DNA of 58,362 nt from NCBI RefSeq assembly GCF_900009265.2, contig NZ_LR735013.1, forward strand, positions 16,043 to 74,404, in the 5' to 3' direction. How positions within the stretch are numbered: the first letter of the stretch is position 1; every line of letters begins with the position of its first letter. The translations under genes and the position numbers were made by a program. The notes beneath the pieces are model-generated. The model saw nothing but the letters and a program-made list of their open reading frames with translations. It made no database searches and was not told the origin of the DNA. This stretch comes from Planktothrix paucivesiculata PCC 9631 (lineage in GTDB: Bacteria > Cyanobacteriota > Cyanobacteriia > Cyanobacteriales > Microcoleaceae). Shown here piece after piece: positions 9,854-21,706 of this stretch.

Positions 9854-9884
9854 GTACCAGTTATCAGTGTTAATTTTGTGATCT

Positions 9885-9910
9885 TCCCTGATAAACCAGG
9901 GATTTTTTTT
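9885..9910 (+). terminator. Intrinsic terminator or attenuator before the kinase array
   Basis: The stem TCCCTG/CAGGGA has a six-base loop and is followed directly by eight T. It ends only 18 bp before the ATG of the first array kinase. It may simply end acsA transcripts, or act as a leader attenuator for the array. Confidence 0.75.
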
Positions 9911-9928
9911 AATATTTAAAATTTATCA

Positions 9929-12409
9929 ATGAAATTAAGGCAAAAAATTCGGCGATCGCTATCCAGAAACTATAAGTTTCAACTCATCACATTTACTGTC
10001 ATTTATATTGCAGGGATGAGTCTAGCAATAAAACTTCAGTTAATAGATCCTCTTGCTCTAGCTGTCTGGCCACCTGCCGGAATCGCCCTAGCACTAATGT
10101 TATTATTTGGGATTAGGGTTTGGCCCGGTATAGTCATTAGTTTTATCTTATTAAACATCATTTTTTTTTCAGATGAGTTTGATTTTACTACATCAATTAT
10201 GCCTGCAATTGGTGAAATATTACAAACTATATTTGCAGTCAAATGTTTAAGTTATTTTAAGTTTGATCGCCGTTTAAATCGTTTAAGTGATGTCTTTAAG
10301 TTGATATTTTGGGGGGCGATAATTTCTACTCAAATTAAAACAATTTTGCAAGTCTCAACTATTTGTTTATTTAAAGAAGGGATGTGGCGTGATTTTGTTT
10401 GTGTATCTCCTTTAGGAGATTGGAGTAATTTTATTAATCTTTTTTGGAATTGGTGGCTAGGAAATGTCATGGGAATATTAATTTTTACTCCCTTAATTTT
10501 ATTGTTATATCCAAATAAGTTGCTACCCGATCAGCAAATTTTATCCGAACCAGAATTACTGAGAAAAAGGGTAAAATCTTTGCTTCTGTTGAGTATAATT
10601 ACCATTGTTAGTTCTCTAATCTTTTTTCAAAAAATAGATAAGCATCTTGCCAATTATCCCATAGAATATTTGCCTTTACCTTTTATTATTTGGGCAACTT
10701 TAAAATTTGATCAAAGAATCTCGATTATCGCTACATTGTTAGTATCAATGATCTCGATTTTATCAAATTTTTATGATGGTGGCCCATTTATAGCAAGAAC
10801 AAGTAATATCAGCGAGGCAACTCTATTATTACAAACATTTATGGCTGTAACAACTATTACTAATCTAGTATTATTAGCTACAGTTAGTGAACGGATACAA
10901 GCAGAAAAGCAGTTACAAAAATTAAATCAAGAGTTAGAAAATCGTGTAAAGGAACGCACAGCAGAGTTAGCAATTGCTAAGGAAAAAGCCGAGGTAGCAA
11001 ATCAGGCTAAAAGTACATTTATTGCTAATATGAGTCATGAATTGCGGAGTCCATTAAACGCAGTTATTGGTTTTTCGCAGTTAATGTTACGCACAAAAGA
11101 TCTACCTTCTGAACAGTACGAAAATGCTGGTATTATTCATCGTAGTGGGGAATATTTATTAACTTTAATTAATAATGTTTTAGATTTTTCTAAAATTGAA
11201 GCTCAGAAAACTACTCTGAATCAAAAAGATTTTGATCTATATCAATTGTTAGATGATTTGGAAGATATGTTACATTTAAGAGCGTTTAATGCGGGATTAG
11301 AATTGATTTTTGTCCGTGGAGAAAATCTACCTCGTTATCTTTATGCTGATGGAGTAAAACTACGTCAAGTTTTATTAAATTTATTAGGCAACGCGATTAA
11401 ATTTACATCTCAAGGTGAAGTGATTGTAAGGGTTAATAGCCAGGAAAATAAAGAGAACCAAAATCAGACTTTAAATTTTCAAATTGGCGACACAGGAAAA
11501 GGAATTTCTCCAGCAGAATTAACTCAATTATTCGAGGCATTTTCTCAAACCGAATCAGGACGAGAATCCCAAGAAGGAACAGGATTAGGATTAGTAATTA
11601 GTCGTCAATTTGTGCAGTTAATGGGGGGAGATATTACGGTAGAGAGTGAATTAGGAAAAGGGACAACTTTTCAATTTTCGATTCCAGTACAATTAGGTAA
11701 AGAATTAACTAAAATTGAACAAATTAATTCCCAACGGGTGTTAGCACTAGCACCCGAACAAGCGACTTACAAAATCTTGACGGTAGATGATAAAGCGATT
11801 AATTGCCAATTATTAACAAAATTACTTTCCCCTTTAGGATTTGAGGTTAAACAAGCCAGTAATGGACAGGAAGCTATTAATATTTGGCAAGAATGGCAAC
11901 CTCATTTAATATTTATGGATATGAGAATGCCTGTAATGGATGGTTATGAAGCTACTAAATATATTAAGTCAACTACTCAAGGTAATGCTACCGCGATTAT
12001 TGCTTTAACTGCCAGTGTTTTAGAAGAAGAAAAAGCGATTACTTTATCAGCAGGATGTGATGATTTTATGAGAAAACCCTTTAAAGAATCTACAATTTTT
12101 GAAATCTTAACAAAGCATTTAGGAGTCAAATATATTTATGAAAATATGACAGATGGGAATAGTCAAATAGGAGGGAAAATTAATGAATTACCCCGACTAA
12201 CTACAGAACAATTCCAAGTCATGCCCCAGAAATGGGTGTTCAGATTATATCAAGCAGTTCTCGAAGCAGATGAGCAGCAAATCATGAAATTAATCCCAGA
12301 AATTCCTGAAACCGAATCTTGTTTGGCTAAAAGTTTGACTAAACTGGTGCGTCAATTTCAATTTGAGCAAATTATTGATTTAATCGAACCTTTAACAATG
12401 GACAATTGA
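9929..12409 (+). CDS. Hybrid histidine kinase A: MASE1-HisKA-HATPase-REC
   Basis: The first of four tandem hybrid kinases, 826 residues. The N-terminus (about 15-320) is a multi-helix membrane sensor with the [18 protein letters not shown] block typical of MASE1. A coiled coil (about 322-360) leads into HisKA with phospho-acceptor His370 in MSHELRSP. HATPase_c follows, with N box [11 protein letters not shown]1 DTGKGIS and G2 GTGLGL. A receiver domain starts at about 614, with Asp664 in FMDMRMP, Thr694 and Lys716. The last 70 residues are a helical tail shared by all four kinases; it has no obvious HPt histidine. From the coiled coil onward the DNA is homologous to the other three genes and in part identical. 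No output domain is fused. The ATG has no good ribosome binding site. Confidence 0.95.
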   Translation: MKLRQKIRRSLSRNYKFQLITFTVIYIAGMSLAIKLQLIDPLALAVWPPAGIALALMLLFGIRVWPGIVISFILLNIIFFSDEFDFTTSIMPAIGEILQTIFAVKCLSYFKFDRRLNRLSDVFKLIFWGAIISTQIKTILQVSTICLFKEGMWRDFVCVSPLGDWSNFINLFWNWWLGNVMGILIFTPLILLLYPNKLLPDQQILSEPELLRKRVKSLLLLSIITIVSSLIFFQKIDKHLANYPIEYLPLPFIIWATLKFDQRISIIATLLVSMISILSNFYDGGPFIARTSNISEATLLLQTFMAVTTITNLVLLATVSERIQAEKQLQKLNQELENRVKERTAELAIAKEKAEVANQAKSTFIANMSHELRSPLNAVIGFSQLMLRTKDLPSEQYENAGIIHRSGEYLLTLINNVLDFSKIEAQKTTLNQKDFDLYQLLDDLEDMLHLRAFNAGLELIFVRGENLPRYLYADGVKLRQVLLNLLGNAIKFTSQGEVIVRVNSQENKENQNQTLNFQIGDTGKGISPAELTQLFEAFSQTESGRESQEGTGLGLVISRQFVQLMGGDITVESELGKGTTFQFSIPVQLGKELTKIEQINSQRVLALAPEQATYKILTVDDKAINCQLLTKLLSPLGFEVKQASNGQEAINIWQEWQPHLIFMDMRMPVMDGYEATKYIKSTTQGNATAIIALTASVLEEEKAITLSAGCDDFMRKPFKESTIFEILTKHLGVKYIYENMTDGNSQIGGKINELPRLTTEQFQVMPQKWVFRLYQAVLEADEQQIMKLIPEIPETESCLAKSLTKLVRQFQFEQIIDLIEPLTMDN
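11777..12163 (+). repeat. 387-bp receiver segment, identical in four copies (copy A)
   Basis: This block, inside kinase A, recurs without a visible mismatch at 14637-15023, 17497-17883 and 20291-20677 in kinases B, C and D. It covers most of the receiver domain, including the phosphorylated Asp codon. Identity even at third codon positions shows recent duplication or gene conversion. Comparison was by eye. Confidence 0.9.
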
Positions 12410-12455
12410 CAAGCGATAATTGATAATTTTTATAAATAAAATTCCTGATTACTTA

Positions 12456-15269
12456 ATGATGACTAGCGATCGCGCCGATAAAACCCCAAAAACTCGACAA
12501 ATTCCCCTAAGATTACTGCTAATTGTCCCCTTTGTCTTGCAAATTGTGGGAGCAGTAGGATTAGTAGGTTTTCTTTCCTATCGCAGTGGACAAGAAGCGG
12601 TAGAAGATATGGCAATATCTTTGATGTCAGAAATAGGCGATCGCATTGAACAAAGCTTAAACAGCTATCTCAATGCACCGGAACAAGTTGCTCAAACTAA
12701 TGCCTCCCTCATCCGTCAAGGAATTTTAGATTACCAAAATTTACCCGCCCTGCAAACACACTTTGCCCAGCAAATGCAAATTTTTCCTAGTGTGAGTATG
12801 GTGAAAATTGCTAACGAAAAAAAAGACTATATATCAGTTTCACGAGACCTATCATCTGATCAGCTTATTGTGAGGATTATAAATACTTCAGAAAGCAATA
12901 ATCACTATCGTTACCGAGTAGATATAACAGGTAAAACTCATAAGTTACTGGACATTAGGACTGACTATAATCCTCATAATGACCCTCCTGGGAAGCCTTG
13001 GTATAGTGAGGCAAGGGAAGCCAAGATCGGAACTTGGGGCATTTTTGTCAATTTATCACAGGGAAAAAATCGCCCGCTTCTGTCTGCAACTTATCATTTG
13101 CCATTTCAAGATGCACAGGGACAATTTCAAGGGGTACTTGGTTCTAATCTATATCTACCTCTGTTTGGAGACTTTCTCCAAGGTCTAAAAATTGGGAACA
13201 CAGGGCAAGCATTTTTGATCGATCAACAAGGACAAATGATTGCTAATTCTGTTAATGAAGTACCATTTATAGCTACCGCGAAAAGTGAGTTATCTCAAAA
13301 TGTTGATGCTAATTCACGACGCTTAAAAGCAACCGCTAGTACAAATAAACTCATTCGATTAACCTCCCAATATTTAACAGATCACTTTAAACTACAAGAT
13401 ATTCAAAAAATTCAAAAATTTAATTTATCAGTGGATGGTCAGAAATATTTTGTGCAGGTTCTTCCTGTGAACAAACAAAATTTAAACTGGCTAACAGTTA
13501 TTGTTATTCCTGAATCTGACTTCATGGAACATATTCAGGAAAATGCCCATTTAACAATTGTCTTGTGTGGTCTAACTCTTGTTGTTGCCACAATAATTGG
13601 TATTCTTACTGCTCGATGGATTACTAAACCAATTTTACAATTAAGTCAAGTAAGTCAGGCTTTAGCATTAGGTGAATGGCAAAAGTCTGATCAAAAAAAT
13701 GATTTAATAAGAACTAAAAATATTACAGAAATATCAACTCTTGCCCATTCATTTAATATTATGGCAAGTCAGTTACAAGAATCTTTTGAAACTTTAGAAA
13801 ATCGAGTAGAAGAACGCACAGCAGAGTTAGTTATTGCTAAGGAAAAAGCAGAAGTTGCTAATCAGGCTAAAAGTAGCTTTATTGCCAATATGAGCCATGA
13901 ATTACGGAGTCCATTAAACGCAGTTATTGGTTTTTCGCAGTTAATGTTACGCGCAAAAAATCTACCTTCTGAACAATACGAAAATGCGGGAATTATTCAA
14001 CGAAGTGGGGAATATTTATTGACTTTAATTAATAATGTTCTCGATTTTGCCAAAATTGAAGCCCAAAAAACTACTTTAAATCCAAAAGATTTTGACTTAT
14101 ATCAATTATTAGATGATTTAGAGGATATGTTACATTTAATAGCCTTTAATGCTGGATTAGAATTAATCTTTGATCGGGGTGAAAATTTACCGCGTTATAT
14201 TCATACAGATGGGGTAAAATTACGTCAGGTTCTACTAAATTTATTGGGTAATGCGATTAAATTCACCCATCAAGGTGAAGTGGTTTTGAGTGTGAACTCA
14301 ACAGCCGATGAAATAGATGAAAAATATAGTTTAAATTTTAGTATTCTTGACACTGGTGTGGGAATTTCATCTGAAGAATTAACTAAATTATTTGAGGCAT
14401 TTTCTCAAACCGAATCAGGACGAGAAGCCCAAGAAGGAACAGGATTAGGATTAGTAATTAGTCGTCAATTTGTGCAGTTAATGGGGGGAGATATTACGGT
14501 AGAGAGTGAATTAGGAAAAGGGACAACTTTTCAATTTTCGATTCCAGTACAATTAGGTAAAGAATTAACTAAAATTGAACAAATTAATTCCCAACGGGTG
14601 TTAGCACTAGCACCCGAACAAGCGACTTACAAAATCTTGACGGTAGATGATAAAGCGATTAATTGCCAATTATTAACAAAATTACTTTCCCCTTTAGGAT
14701 TTGAGGTTAAACAAGCCAGTAATGGACAGGAAGCTATTAATATTTGGCAAGAATGGCAACCTCATTTAATATTTATGGATATGAGAATGCCTGTAATGGA
14801 TGGTTATGAAGCTACTAAATATATTAAGTCAACTACTCAAGGTAATGCTACCGCGATTATTGCTTTAACTGCCAGTGTTTTAGAAGAAGAAAAAGCGATT
14901 ACTTTATCAGCAGGATGTGATGATTTTATGAGAAAACCCTTTAAAGAATCTACAATTTTTGAAATCTTAACAAAGCATTTAGGAGTCAAATATATTTATG
15001 AAAATATGACAGATGGGAATAGTAAAATAGGAGAAACAATTCATGAATTACCCCAACTAACTACAGAACAATTTCAAATCATGCCCCAAGCATGGCTGCT
15101 CAGATTATATCAAGCAGTTCTCGAAGCAGATGAGCAGCAAATCGTGAGATTAATCTCAGAAATTCCCGAAACCGAAGCTGCTTTCCCTAAAAGTTTGACT
15201 AAACTGGTGCGTCAATTTCAATTTGAGCAAATTATTGATTTAATCGAACCTTTAACAATGGACAATTGA
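12456..15269 (+). CDS. Hybrid histidine kinase B: dCache-HAMP-HisKA-HATPase-REC
   Basis: The second array kinase, 937 residues from the ATG at 12456. The frame is open from a TTG at 12420, but those 12 extra codons lie in a leader repeated before kinases C and D, so ATG is preferred. Order: transmembrane helix (19-42), periplasmic double Cache domain (about 45-360, with [12 protein letters not shown] and [11 protein letters not shown]), second helix (365-385), HAMP, coiled coil, HisKA with His481, HATPase_c (DTGVGIS, GTGLGL), and a receiver with Asp775. Cache domains commonly bind small metabolites. The HATPase segment before DTGVGIS differs from A, C and D, whereas the following segment is identical to A. 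It starts 46 bp after A, so A-D are probably one operon. Confidence 0.95.
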   Translation: MMTSDRADKTPKTRQIPLRLLLIVPFVLQIVGAVGLVGFLSYRSGQEAVEDMAISLMSEIGDRIEQSLNSYLNAPEQVAQTNASLIRQGILDYQNLPALQTHFAQQMQIFPSVSMVKIANEKKDYISVSRDLSSDQLIVRIINTSESNNHYRYRVDITGKTHKLLDIRTDYNPHNDPPGKPWYSEAREAKIGTWGIFVNLSQGKNRPLLSATYHLPFQDAQGQFQGVLGSNLYLPLFGDFLQGLKIGNTGQAFLIDQQGQMIANSVNEVPFIATAKSELSQNVDANSRRLKATASTNKLIRLTSQYLTDHFKLQDIQKIQKFNLSVDGQKYFVQVLPVNKQNLNWLTVIVIPESDFMEHIQENAHLTIVLCGLTLVVATIIGILTARWITKPILQLSQVSQALALGEWQKSDQKNDLIRTKNITEISTLAHSFNIMASQLQESFETLENRVEERTAELVIAKEKAEVANQAKSSFIANMSHELRSPLNAVIGFSQLMLRAKNLPSEQYENAGIIQRSGEYLLTLINNVLDFAKIEAQKTTLNPKDFDLYQLLDDLEDMLHLIAFNAGLELIFDRGENLPRYIHTDGVKLRQVLLNLLGNAIKFTHQGEVVLSVNSTADEIDEKYSLNFSILDTGVGISSEELTKLFEAFSQTESGREAQEGTGLGLVISRQFVQLMGGDITVESELGKGTTFQFSIPVQLGKELTKIEQINSQRVLALAPEQATYKILTVDDKAINCQLLTKLLSPLGFEVKQASNGQEAINIWQEWQPHLIFMDMRMPVMDGYEATKYIKSTTQGNATAIIALTASVLEEEKAITLSAGCDDFMRKPFKESTIFEILTKHLGVKYIYENMTDGNSKIGETIHELPQLTTEQFQIMPQAWLLRLYQAVLEADEQQIVRLISEIPETEAAFPKSLTKLVRQFQFEQIIDLIEPLTMDN
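14637..15023 (+). repeat. 387-bp receiver segment, copy B
   Basis: Identical to the block in kinase A, offset by exactly 2860 bp. The flanking sequence upstream is also identical to A but differs from C and D. Confidence 0.9.
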
Positions 15270-15315
15270 CAAGCGATAATTGATAATTTTTATAAATAAA
15301 ATTCCTGATTACTTA

Positions 15316-18129
15316 ATGATGACTAGCGATCGCGCCGATAAAACCCCAAAAACTCGACAAATTCCCCTAAGATTACTGCTAATTGTCCCTTTTGTCCTGC
15401 AAATTGTGGGCGCTGTGGGATTAGTCGGTTATCTTTCCTATCGCAGTGGACAAGAAGCAGTGGAAGATATGGCAACATCTTTGATGTCAGAAATCGGCGA
15501 TCGCATTGAACAAAACTTAAACAGCTATCTCAAAGCACCCGAACAACTTACTCAAACTAATGCCTCCCTCATCCGTCAAGGAATTTTAGATTACCAAAAT
15601 TTACCAGTTCTGCAAACACACTTTGCCCAGCAATTACAAATTTTTCCTAGTGTCAGTAATGCGTTTATTTCTAACGAAAGAAAAGATTTTATATCAGTTT
15701 CACGATCTGCATCTGATCAGCTTACCGTTAGGATTTTAGATACTTCAAAAAGTAAAAATTTCTATCGTTACCTAGCAGATATCACAGGTAAAACTCATGA
15801 GTTACTGGATATTAGGACTGACTATAATCCCCATAATGACCCTCCTGGGGGGAAGCCTTGGTATCGTGCTGCAAAGGAAGCGAAGACGGGAAATTGGAAT
15901 ATTGTGGTCAGCTTAGCACGGGGAAAAGATCACCCACTTCTGCTTTCAGCTTATTATTTGCCATTTAAAGATGTACAGGGAAAATTTCAAGGGGTACTTG
16001 TTTCTGGTCTATATTTAACTCAGTTTGGAGACTTTCTTCAAGGTCTAAAATTTGGGGATACAGGGCAAGCATTTTTAATAGATCAACAAGGAAAAATGAT
16101 TGCTAATTCTATTAATGAAGTACCATTTATAACTACCGCTAAAAGTAAATTATCTCAAAATGTTAATGCTAGTTCCCGCCGCTTAAAAGCAACAGCTAGT
16201 AAAAATAAAATCACTCGCTTAACCTCCCAATATTTAACAGATAACTTTCAACTAGAAAGTATTCAAAATATTCAAAAACTTAATTTGTCATTGGATGGTC
16301 AGAAATATTTTGTGCAGGTTCTTCCAGTCAGCAAACAGAATTTAAACTGGTTAACAGTTATTGTTATTCCTGAATCTGACTTCATGGAACATATCCAGGA
16401 AAATGCCCATTTAACAATTGTCTTGTGTGGCCTAACTCTTATTGTTGCCACAATAATTGGTATTCTCACTGCACGATGGATTACTAAACCAATTTTACGA
16501 TTAAGTCAAGCAAGTCAGGCTTTAGCATTAGGAGAATGGCAAAAGTCTGATCAAGAAAATGATTTAATAAGAACTAAAAATATTACAGAGATATCAACTC
16601 TTGCCAATTCATTTAATAGTATGGCAATTCAGTTACAAACATCTTTTGAAACTTTAGAAAATCGAGTAGAAGAACGCACCGCAGAATTAGTTATTGCTAA
16701 GGAAAAAGCAGAAGTAGCAAATCAGGCAAAAAGTACATTTATTGCGAATATGAGCCATGAATTGCGGAGTCCATTAAATGCAATTATTGGTTTTTCCCAA
16801 TTAATGTTACGCACCAAAAATTTACCTTCTGAACAATACGAAAATGCGGGAATTATTCAACGAAGTGGGGAATATTTATTAACTTTAATTAATAATGTTT
16901 TAGATTTTTCTAAAATTGAAGCTCAAAAAACTACTCTGAATCAAAAGGATTTTGACCTCTATCAATTGTTAGATGATTTGGAAGATATGTTACATTTAAG
17001 GGCGTTTAATGGCGGATTAGAATTAATATTTGATCGGGGTGAAAATTTACCGCGTTATATTTATGGTGACGGGATAAAATTACGTCAAGTTTTATTAAAT
17101 TTATTAGGCAACGCGATTAAATTTACATCTCAAGGTGAAGTGATTTTAAGGGTTAATAGCCAGGAAAATAAAGAGAACCAAAATCAGACTTTAAATTTTC
17201 AAATTAGCGACACAGGTAAAGGAATTTCTCAAGCAGAATTAACTAAATTATTCGAGGCATTTTCCCAAACCGAATCAGGACGAGAATCCCAAGAAGGAAC
17301 GGGATTAGGATTAGCGATTAGTCGTCAATTTGTGCAGTTAATGGGAGGAGATATTACGGTAGAGAGTGAATTAGGGAAAGGTACAACTTTTCAATTTTCG
17401 ATTGTGGTACAATTAGGTCAAGAATTAACTAAAATTGAACAAATTAATTCCCAATGGGTATTAGCACTAGCACCCGATCAACCGACTTACAAAATTTTGA
17501 CGGTAGATGATAAAGCGATTAATTGCCAATTATTAACAAAATTACTTTCCCCTTTAGGATTTGAGGTTAAACAAGCCAGTAATGGACAGGAAGCTATTAA
17601 TATTTGGCAAGAATGGCAACCTCATTTAATATTTATGGATATGAGAATGCCTGTAATGGATGGTTATGAAGCTACTAAATATATTAAGTCAACTACTCAA
17701 GGTAATGCTACCGCGATTATTGCTTTAACTGCCAGTGTTTTAGAAGAAGAAAAAGCGATTACTTTATCAGCAGGATGTGATGATTTTATGAGAAAACCCT
17801 TTAAAGAATCTACAATTTTTGAAATCTTAACAAAGCATTTAGGAGTCAAATATATTTATGAAAATATGACAGATGGGAATAGTAAAATAGGAGAAACAAT
17901 TCATGAATTACCCCAACTAACTACAGAACAATTCCAAATAATGCCCCAAGCATGGCTGCTCAGATTATATCAAGCAGTTCTCGAAGCAGATGAGCAGCAA
18001 ATCATGAGATTAATCTCAGAAATTCCTGAAACCGAAGCTGCTTTAGCTAAAATCTTGACTAAACTGGTGCGTCAATATCAATTTGAACAAATTATTGATT
18101 TAATCGAACCTTTAATAATGGACAATTGA
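15316..18129 (+). CDS. Hybrid histidine kinase C: dCache-HAMP-HisKA-HATPase-REC
   Basis: The third array kinase, also 937 residues, placed exactly 2860 bp after B at the ATG, the receiver and the stop. The domain order matches B, with His481 and receiver Asp775. The Cache domain is clearly paralogous to B but diverged at many positions, for example [14 protein letters not shown] here against [14 protein letters not shown] in B, so ligand preference may differ. In the ATPase domain it resembles A and D ([15 protein letters not shown]), and in the linker to the receiver it matches D ([20 protein letters not shown]). The first 100 bp or so after the ATG are nearly identical to B. The receiver DNA is identical to all copies. 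Confidence 0.95.
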   Translation: MMTSDRADKTPKTRQIPLRLLLIVPFVLQIVGAVGLVGYLSYRSGQEAVEDMATSLMSEIGDRIEQNLNSYLKAPEQLTQTNASLIRQGILDYQNLPVLQTHFAQQLQIFPSVSNAFISNERKDFISVSRSASDQLTVRILDTSKSKNFYRYLADITGKTHELLDIRTDYNPHNDPPGGKPWYRAAKEAKTGNWNIVVSLARGKDHPLLLSAYYLPFKDVQGKFQGVLVSGLYLTQFGDFLQGLKFGDTGQAFLIDQQGKMIANSINEVPFITTAKSKLSQNVNASSRRLKATASKNKITRLTSQYLTDNFQLESIQNIQKLNLSLDGQKYFVQVLPVSKQNLNWLTVIVIPESDFMEHIQENAHLTIVLCGLTLIVATIIGILTARWITKPILRLSQASQALALGEWQKSDQENDLIRTKNITEISTLANSFNSMAIQLQTSFETLENRVEERTAELVIAKEKAEVANQAKSTFIANMSHELRSPLNAIIGFSQLMLRTKNLPSEQYENAGIIQRSGEYLLTLINNVLDFSKIEAQKTTLNQKDFDLYQLLDDLEDMLHLRAFNGGLELIFDRGENLPRYIYGDGIKLRQVLLNLLGNAIKFTSQGEVILRVNSQENKENQNQTLNFQISDTGKGISQAELTKLFEAFSQTESGRESQEGTGLGLAISRQFVQLMGGDITVESELGKGTTFQFSIVVQLGQELTKIEQINSQWVLALAPDQPTYKILTVDDKAINCQLLTKLLSPLGFEVKQASNGQEAINIWQEWQPHLIFMDMRMPVMDGYEATKYIKSTTQGNATAIIALTASVLEEEKAITLSAGCDDFMRKPFKESTIFEILTKHLGVKYIYENMTDGNSKIGETIHELPQLTTEQFQIMPQAWLLRLYQAVLEADEQQIMRLISEIPETEAALAKILTKLVRQYQFEQIIDLIEPLIMDN
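17497..17883 (+). repeat. 387-bp receiver segment, copy C
   Basis: Identical to the block in kinase B, again offset by 2860 bp. The upstream flank matches copy D rather than A and B. Confidence 0.9.
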
Positions 18130-18175
18130 CAAGCGATAATTGATAATTTTTATAAATAAAATTCCTGATTACTTA

Positions 18176-20926
18176 ATGATGACTAGCGATCGCACCTCAA
18201 AACAAAAAAAAACTCGACAAATCCCCCTGAGATTAGTATTAATAATCCCCTTTATTTTACAAATTGTGGGAGCAGTAGGATTAGTTGGTTATGTTTCACT
18301 ACGCAATGGACAAAAAGCGGTTAACGAAGTAGCAACTCAACTACGTCAACAAATTTCAGTACAGATAGATGGGGAAATAAAACAATATATTAATACGCCA
18401 CATATTCTCAATGAAATTAATGCCGCCTCTTTAGCCGAAGGTAAATTTGATATGGCGAAAGCCAGTAATGCTAGACAATTATTAATCCAAGTCAAAAAAT
18501 TTCCTTTTATTTATTCATTTTATTGTGGTAATTCTCAAGGACAGTATTTGGGTGTATCGAACCGTGACACAGCGTTATATCTGGCAGCTAGTAATCAGGA
18601 AACCAATTATCTTTTTCACCGATATAGAATAGATGATTGGGGTAATCGGAAAGAAATTAATAAAAAATTGCGAAAGTTTGATCCTCGTCAACGCCCTTGG
18701 TATCTTTCCGCCGTGAAGGCAGGTAAACCGATCTGGAGTGAACTATACCTAGATTTTGCAACGGGAGAGCCGACAATTACTGCTAGTGAACCTGTCTATG
18801 ACCAAAAAGGAAACTTGATCGGTGTTTGTGGTGATGATGTGATTTTTAGTAAAAATTTAAGGAATTTTTTAAGGAGTCTGACTATTGGTAAAACAGGACA
18901 GGCATTTGTGATGGATCGATCTGGTTTAATCATTTCTAGTTCGACTCAAGAACCATTAACTATGGGAAAAGATAGGGAGAAAACCTTAATTAAAGCATTG
19001 GCAAGCAGTAACTCTTTAATCCGTGAGACATCTCAATATTTGCAGCAGCATTTTGGTGACTTTACACATATTCAAAAATCAGAACAGTTAGATTTTAATT
19101 GGAAGGGTCAACGACAGTTTATACAGGTATTACCATTAAATGATCATAGAGGAATTAATTGGATTATTGTTGTGGTGATTCCAGAAGCCGATTTTATGGA
19201 ACAAATTAATGAGAATACTCATTCAACTCTGATTCTGAGTTTATTTGCTTTAATAATCGCTACAGGATTAGGAATTATTACCTCAAATTTAATTACTGCA
19301 CCAATACGCAGATTAAGTCAAGCTAGTAGTGCGCTCGCTGATGGTGAATTTAATCAGGTTGTCGAAATCAAAGGAGTTTCTGAGATCGAAACTCTAGCTG
19401 ATTCTTTTAATCAAATGGCAAAACAGTTACAAGAATCTTTTGAAACCTTAGAAAATCGAGTAGAAGAACGCACCGCAGAATTATCTATTGCTAAGGAAAA
19501 AGCAGAAGTTGCTAATCAAGCAAAAAGTACCTTCATTGCCAATATGAGCCATGAATTGCGGAGTCCATTAAACGCCATTATTGGTTTTTCTCAGTTAATG
19601 TTACGCACAAAAAATCTACCTTCTGAACAATATAAAAATGCCGGAATTATTCAACGAAGTGGTGATTATTTATTAAATTTAATTAATAATGTCTTAGATT
19701 TTGCCAAAATTGAAGCCCAAAAAACTACTTTAAATCAAAAAGATGTTGATCTAGATCAATTATTAGATGATTTGCAAGATATGCTTCATCTGATGGCGTT
19801 TAATGCCGGATTAGAATTAATCTTTGATCGGGGTGAAAATTTACCGCGTTATATTTATGCTGATGACGTAAAATTACGTCAGGTTTTACTGAATTTATTA
19901 GGCAACGCGATTAAATTCACATCTCAAGGTGAAGTGATTTTAAGGGTTAATAGCCAGGAAAATAAAGAGAACCAAAATCAGACTTTAAATTTTCAAATTA
20001 GCGACACAGGTAAAGGAATTTCTCAAGCAGAATTAACTAAATTATTCGAGGCATTTTCCCAAACCGAATCAGGACGAGAATCCCAAGAAGGAACGGGATT
20101 AGGATTAGCGATTAGTCGTCAATTTGTGCAGTTAATGGGAGGAGATATTACGGTAGAGAGTGAATTAGGGAAAGGTACAACTTTTCAATTTTCGATTGTG
20201 GTACAATTAGGTCAAGAATTAACTAAAATTGAACAAATTAATTCCCAATGGGTATTAGCACTAGCACCCGATCAACCGACTTACAAAATTTTGACGGTAG
20301 ATGATAAAGCGATTAATTGCCAATTATTAACAAAATTACTTTCCCCTTTAGGATTTGAGGTTAAACAAGCCAGTAATGGACAGGAAGCTATTAATATTTG
20401 GCAAGAATGGCAACCTCATTTAATATTTATGGATATGAGAATGCCTGTAATGGATGGTTATGAAGCTACTAAATATATTAAGTCAACTACTCAAGGTAAT
20501 GCTACCGCGATTATTGCTTTAACTGCCAGTGTTTTAGAAGAAGAAAAAGCGATTACTTTATCAGCAGGATGTGATGATTTTATGAGAAAACCCTTTAAAG
20601 AATCTACAATTTTTGAAATCTTAACAAAGCATTTAGGAGTCAAATATATTTATGAAAATATGACAGATGGGAATAGTAAAATAGGAGAAACAATTCATGA
20701 ATTACCCCAACTAACTACAGAACAATTTCAAATCATGCCCCAAGCATGGCTGCTCAGATTATATCAAGCAGTTCTCGAAGCAGATGAGCAGCAAATCGTG
20801 AGATTAATCTCAGAAATTCCCGAAACCGAAGCTGCTTTCCCTAAAAGTTTGACTAAACTGGTGCGTCAATTTCAATTTGAGCAAATTATTGATTTAATCG
20901 AACCTCTTGTTGAAGATTCTAATTAA
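18176..20926 (+). CDS. Hybrid histidine kinase D: dCache-HAMP-HisKA-HATPase-REC
   Basis: The fourth array kinase, 916 residues from the ATG at 18176. The leader and the first few codons match B and C, and then the sensor departs strongly. Its periplasmic Cache domain is more canonical: [12 protein letters not shown], followed by [19 protein letters not shown] and [17 protein letters not shown], coiled coil, HisKA (His459), HATPase_c and receiver (Asp753) follow. The ATPase-receiver DNA is almost identical to C, while the C-terminal tail ([12 protein letters not shown]) matches B, so the gene is a mosaic. It ends differently (LVEDSN) from A-C (MDN). A PH-domain gene follows after 125 bp. No DNA-binding regulator is encoded nearby. 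Confidence 0.95.
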   Translation: MMTSDRTSKQKKTRQIPLRLVLIIPFILQIVGAVGLVGYVSLRNGQKAVNEVATQLRQQISVQIDGEIKQYINTPHILNEINAASLAEGKFDMAKASNARQLLIQVKKFPFIYSFYCGNSQGQYLGVSNRDTALYLAASNQETNYLFHRYRIDDWGNRKEINKKLRKFDPRQRPWYLSAVKAGKPIWSELYLDFATGEPTITASEPVYDQKGNLIGVCGDDVIFSKNLRNFLRSLTIGKTGQAFVMDRSGLIISSSTQEPLTMGKDREKTLIKALASSNSLIRETSQYLQQHFGDFTHIQKSEQLDFNWKGQRQFIQVLPLNDHRGINWIIVVVIPEADFMEQINENTHSTLILSLFALIIATGLGIITSNLITAPIRRLSQASSALADGEFNQVVEIKGVSEIETLADSFNQMAKQLQESFETLENRVEERTAELSIAKEKAEVANQAKSTFIANMSHELRSPLNAIIGFSQLMLRTKNLPSEQYKNAGIIQRSGDYLLNLINNVLDFAKIEAQKTTLNQKDVDLDQLLDDLQDMLHLMAFNAGLELIFDRGENLPRYIYADDVKLRQVLLNLLGNAIKFTSQGEVILRVNSQENKENQNQTLNFQISDTGKGISQAELTKLFEAFSQTESGRESQEGTGLGLAISRQFVQLMGGDITVESELGKGTTFQFSIVVQLGQELTKIEQINSQWVLALAPDQPTYKILTVDDKAINCQLLTKLLSPLGFEVKQASNGQEAINIWQEWQPHLIFMDMRMPVMDGYEATKYIKSTTQGNATAIIALTASVLEEEKAITLSAGCDDFMRKPFKESTIFEILTKHLGVKYIYENMTDGNSKIGETIHELPQLTTEQFQIMPQAWLLRLYQAVLEADEQQIVRLISEIPETEAAFPKSLTKLVRQFQFEQIIDLIEPLVEDSN
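20291..20677 (+). repeat. 387-bp receiver segment, copy D
   Basis: Identical to the other three copies; the offset from C is 2794 bp because the D sensor is shorter. Confidence 0.9.
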
Positions 20927-21051
20927 TTAGATAGATAAGTATTTATACTGATCTATCGAAATTTATGTAGTACAGTCTGTTGCTCTTTTAAAGTGTGGAA
21001 TGTCGGATATAATTAAGTTAATGTTATTCATGCGATCGCAGAGGCAAATAT

Positions 21052-21663
21052 ATGTTCAAAAATATTGCGGCGGATGTTTTGGGTTTAAGTGATATTGGTG
21101 CTGTCATCCAACCCAAAGACTATGACAAAGTAGATACCGATGATTATATCATCCAGGAAGAAGGGGAAAAAATCTATTTTCTAATTAAGTCAAAAACCGA
21201 TGAATATTGCTTTACTAATCGCGCTTTGATTCATCTTGATGGCACTTCTGCTGTTAGCAAAAAACGCTTGCTACACCGTTTTAGTTACAATCATCATATC
21301 ATTAAAAATGTGAAGCTAGAAACAGCAGGAACTTTAGATATGGACATTGAAATCAAATTTACTATGGGTGAACATTCCTATTCCATTGATGTTGGTAAAG
21401 CCTTTATCGAAAAACTTAAAGACTTGTATAAAGCATTAATTACAATATCAGCCATTCAGCATGAAAATGCGATTTATTACGAATATGCTAAAACCAGCTT
21501 AAATACAGCAACAAACGCCATTAACCGTTCTACAACTGCCTCCGCTTTAGAAGAACAATTTAAAGCAATTAACCAGTATGCTTTTCATTGGCTCGATCAA
21601 GCTCATAAAACTTATGTTCGTAAAGACTTTGGCGATATTTTCGAGAAATTTATTAACAATTAA
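21052..21663 (+). CDS. PH-domain protein (YvbH-like)
   Basis: The 203-residue soluble protein matches my memory of bacterial PH-domain proteins with a YvbH-like C-terminal helical region. Residues from about 25 to 125 form alternating strands (EEGEKIYFLIKSKTDEYCFTN, then ALIHLDG and FSYNHHIIKNVKLET) ending in a helix (VGKAFIEKLKDLYKAL), as a PH fold requires. Residues from about 140 to 200 are helical. Family members are proposed to oligomerise; the cellular role is not known. It lies 125 bp after kinase D and just before cobK, with its own ATG directly after GGCAAATAT and no strong ribosome binding site. A functional tie to the kinases is only positional. Confidence 0.75.
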   Translation: MFKNIAADVLGLSDIGAVIQPKDYDKVDTDDYIIQEEGEKIYFLIKSKTDEYCFTNRALIHLDGTSAVSKKRLLHRFSYNHHIIKNVKLETAGTLDMDIEIKFTMGEHSYSIDVGKAFIEKLKDLYKALITISAIQHENAIYYEYAKTSLNTATNAINRSTTASALEEQFKAINQYAFHWLDQAHKTYVRKDFGDIFEKFINN

Positions 21664-21706
21664 AGTAAGATAGAAATAACTTTTTTCTGTGTTGCTTGCT
21701 ATACTT

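Noticed and set aside
12420-12455. TTG start for kinase B (and the same for C and D)
   Set aside because: The extra residues lie in a repeated intergenic leader without a ribosome binding site; the ATG pair at the end of the leader is a better start.
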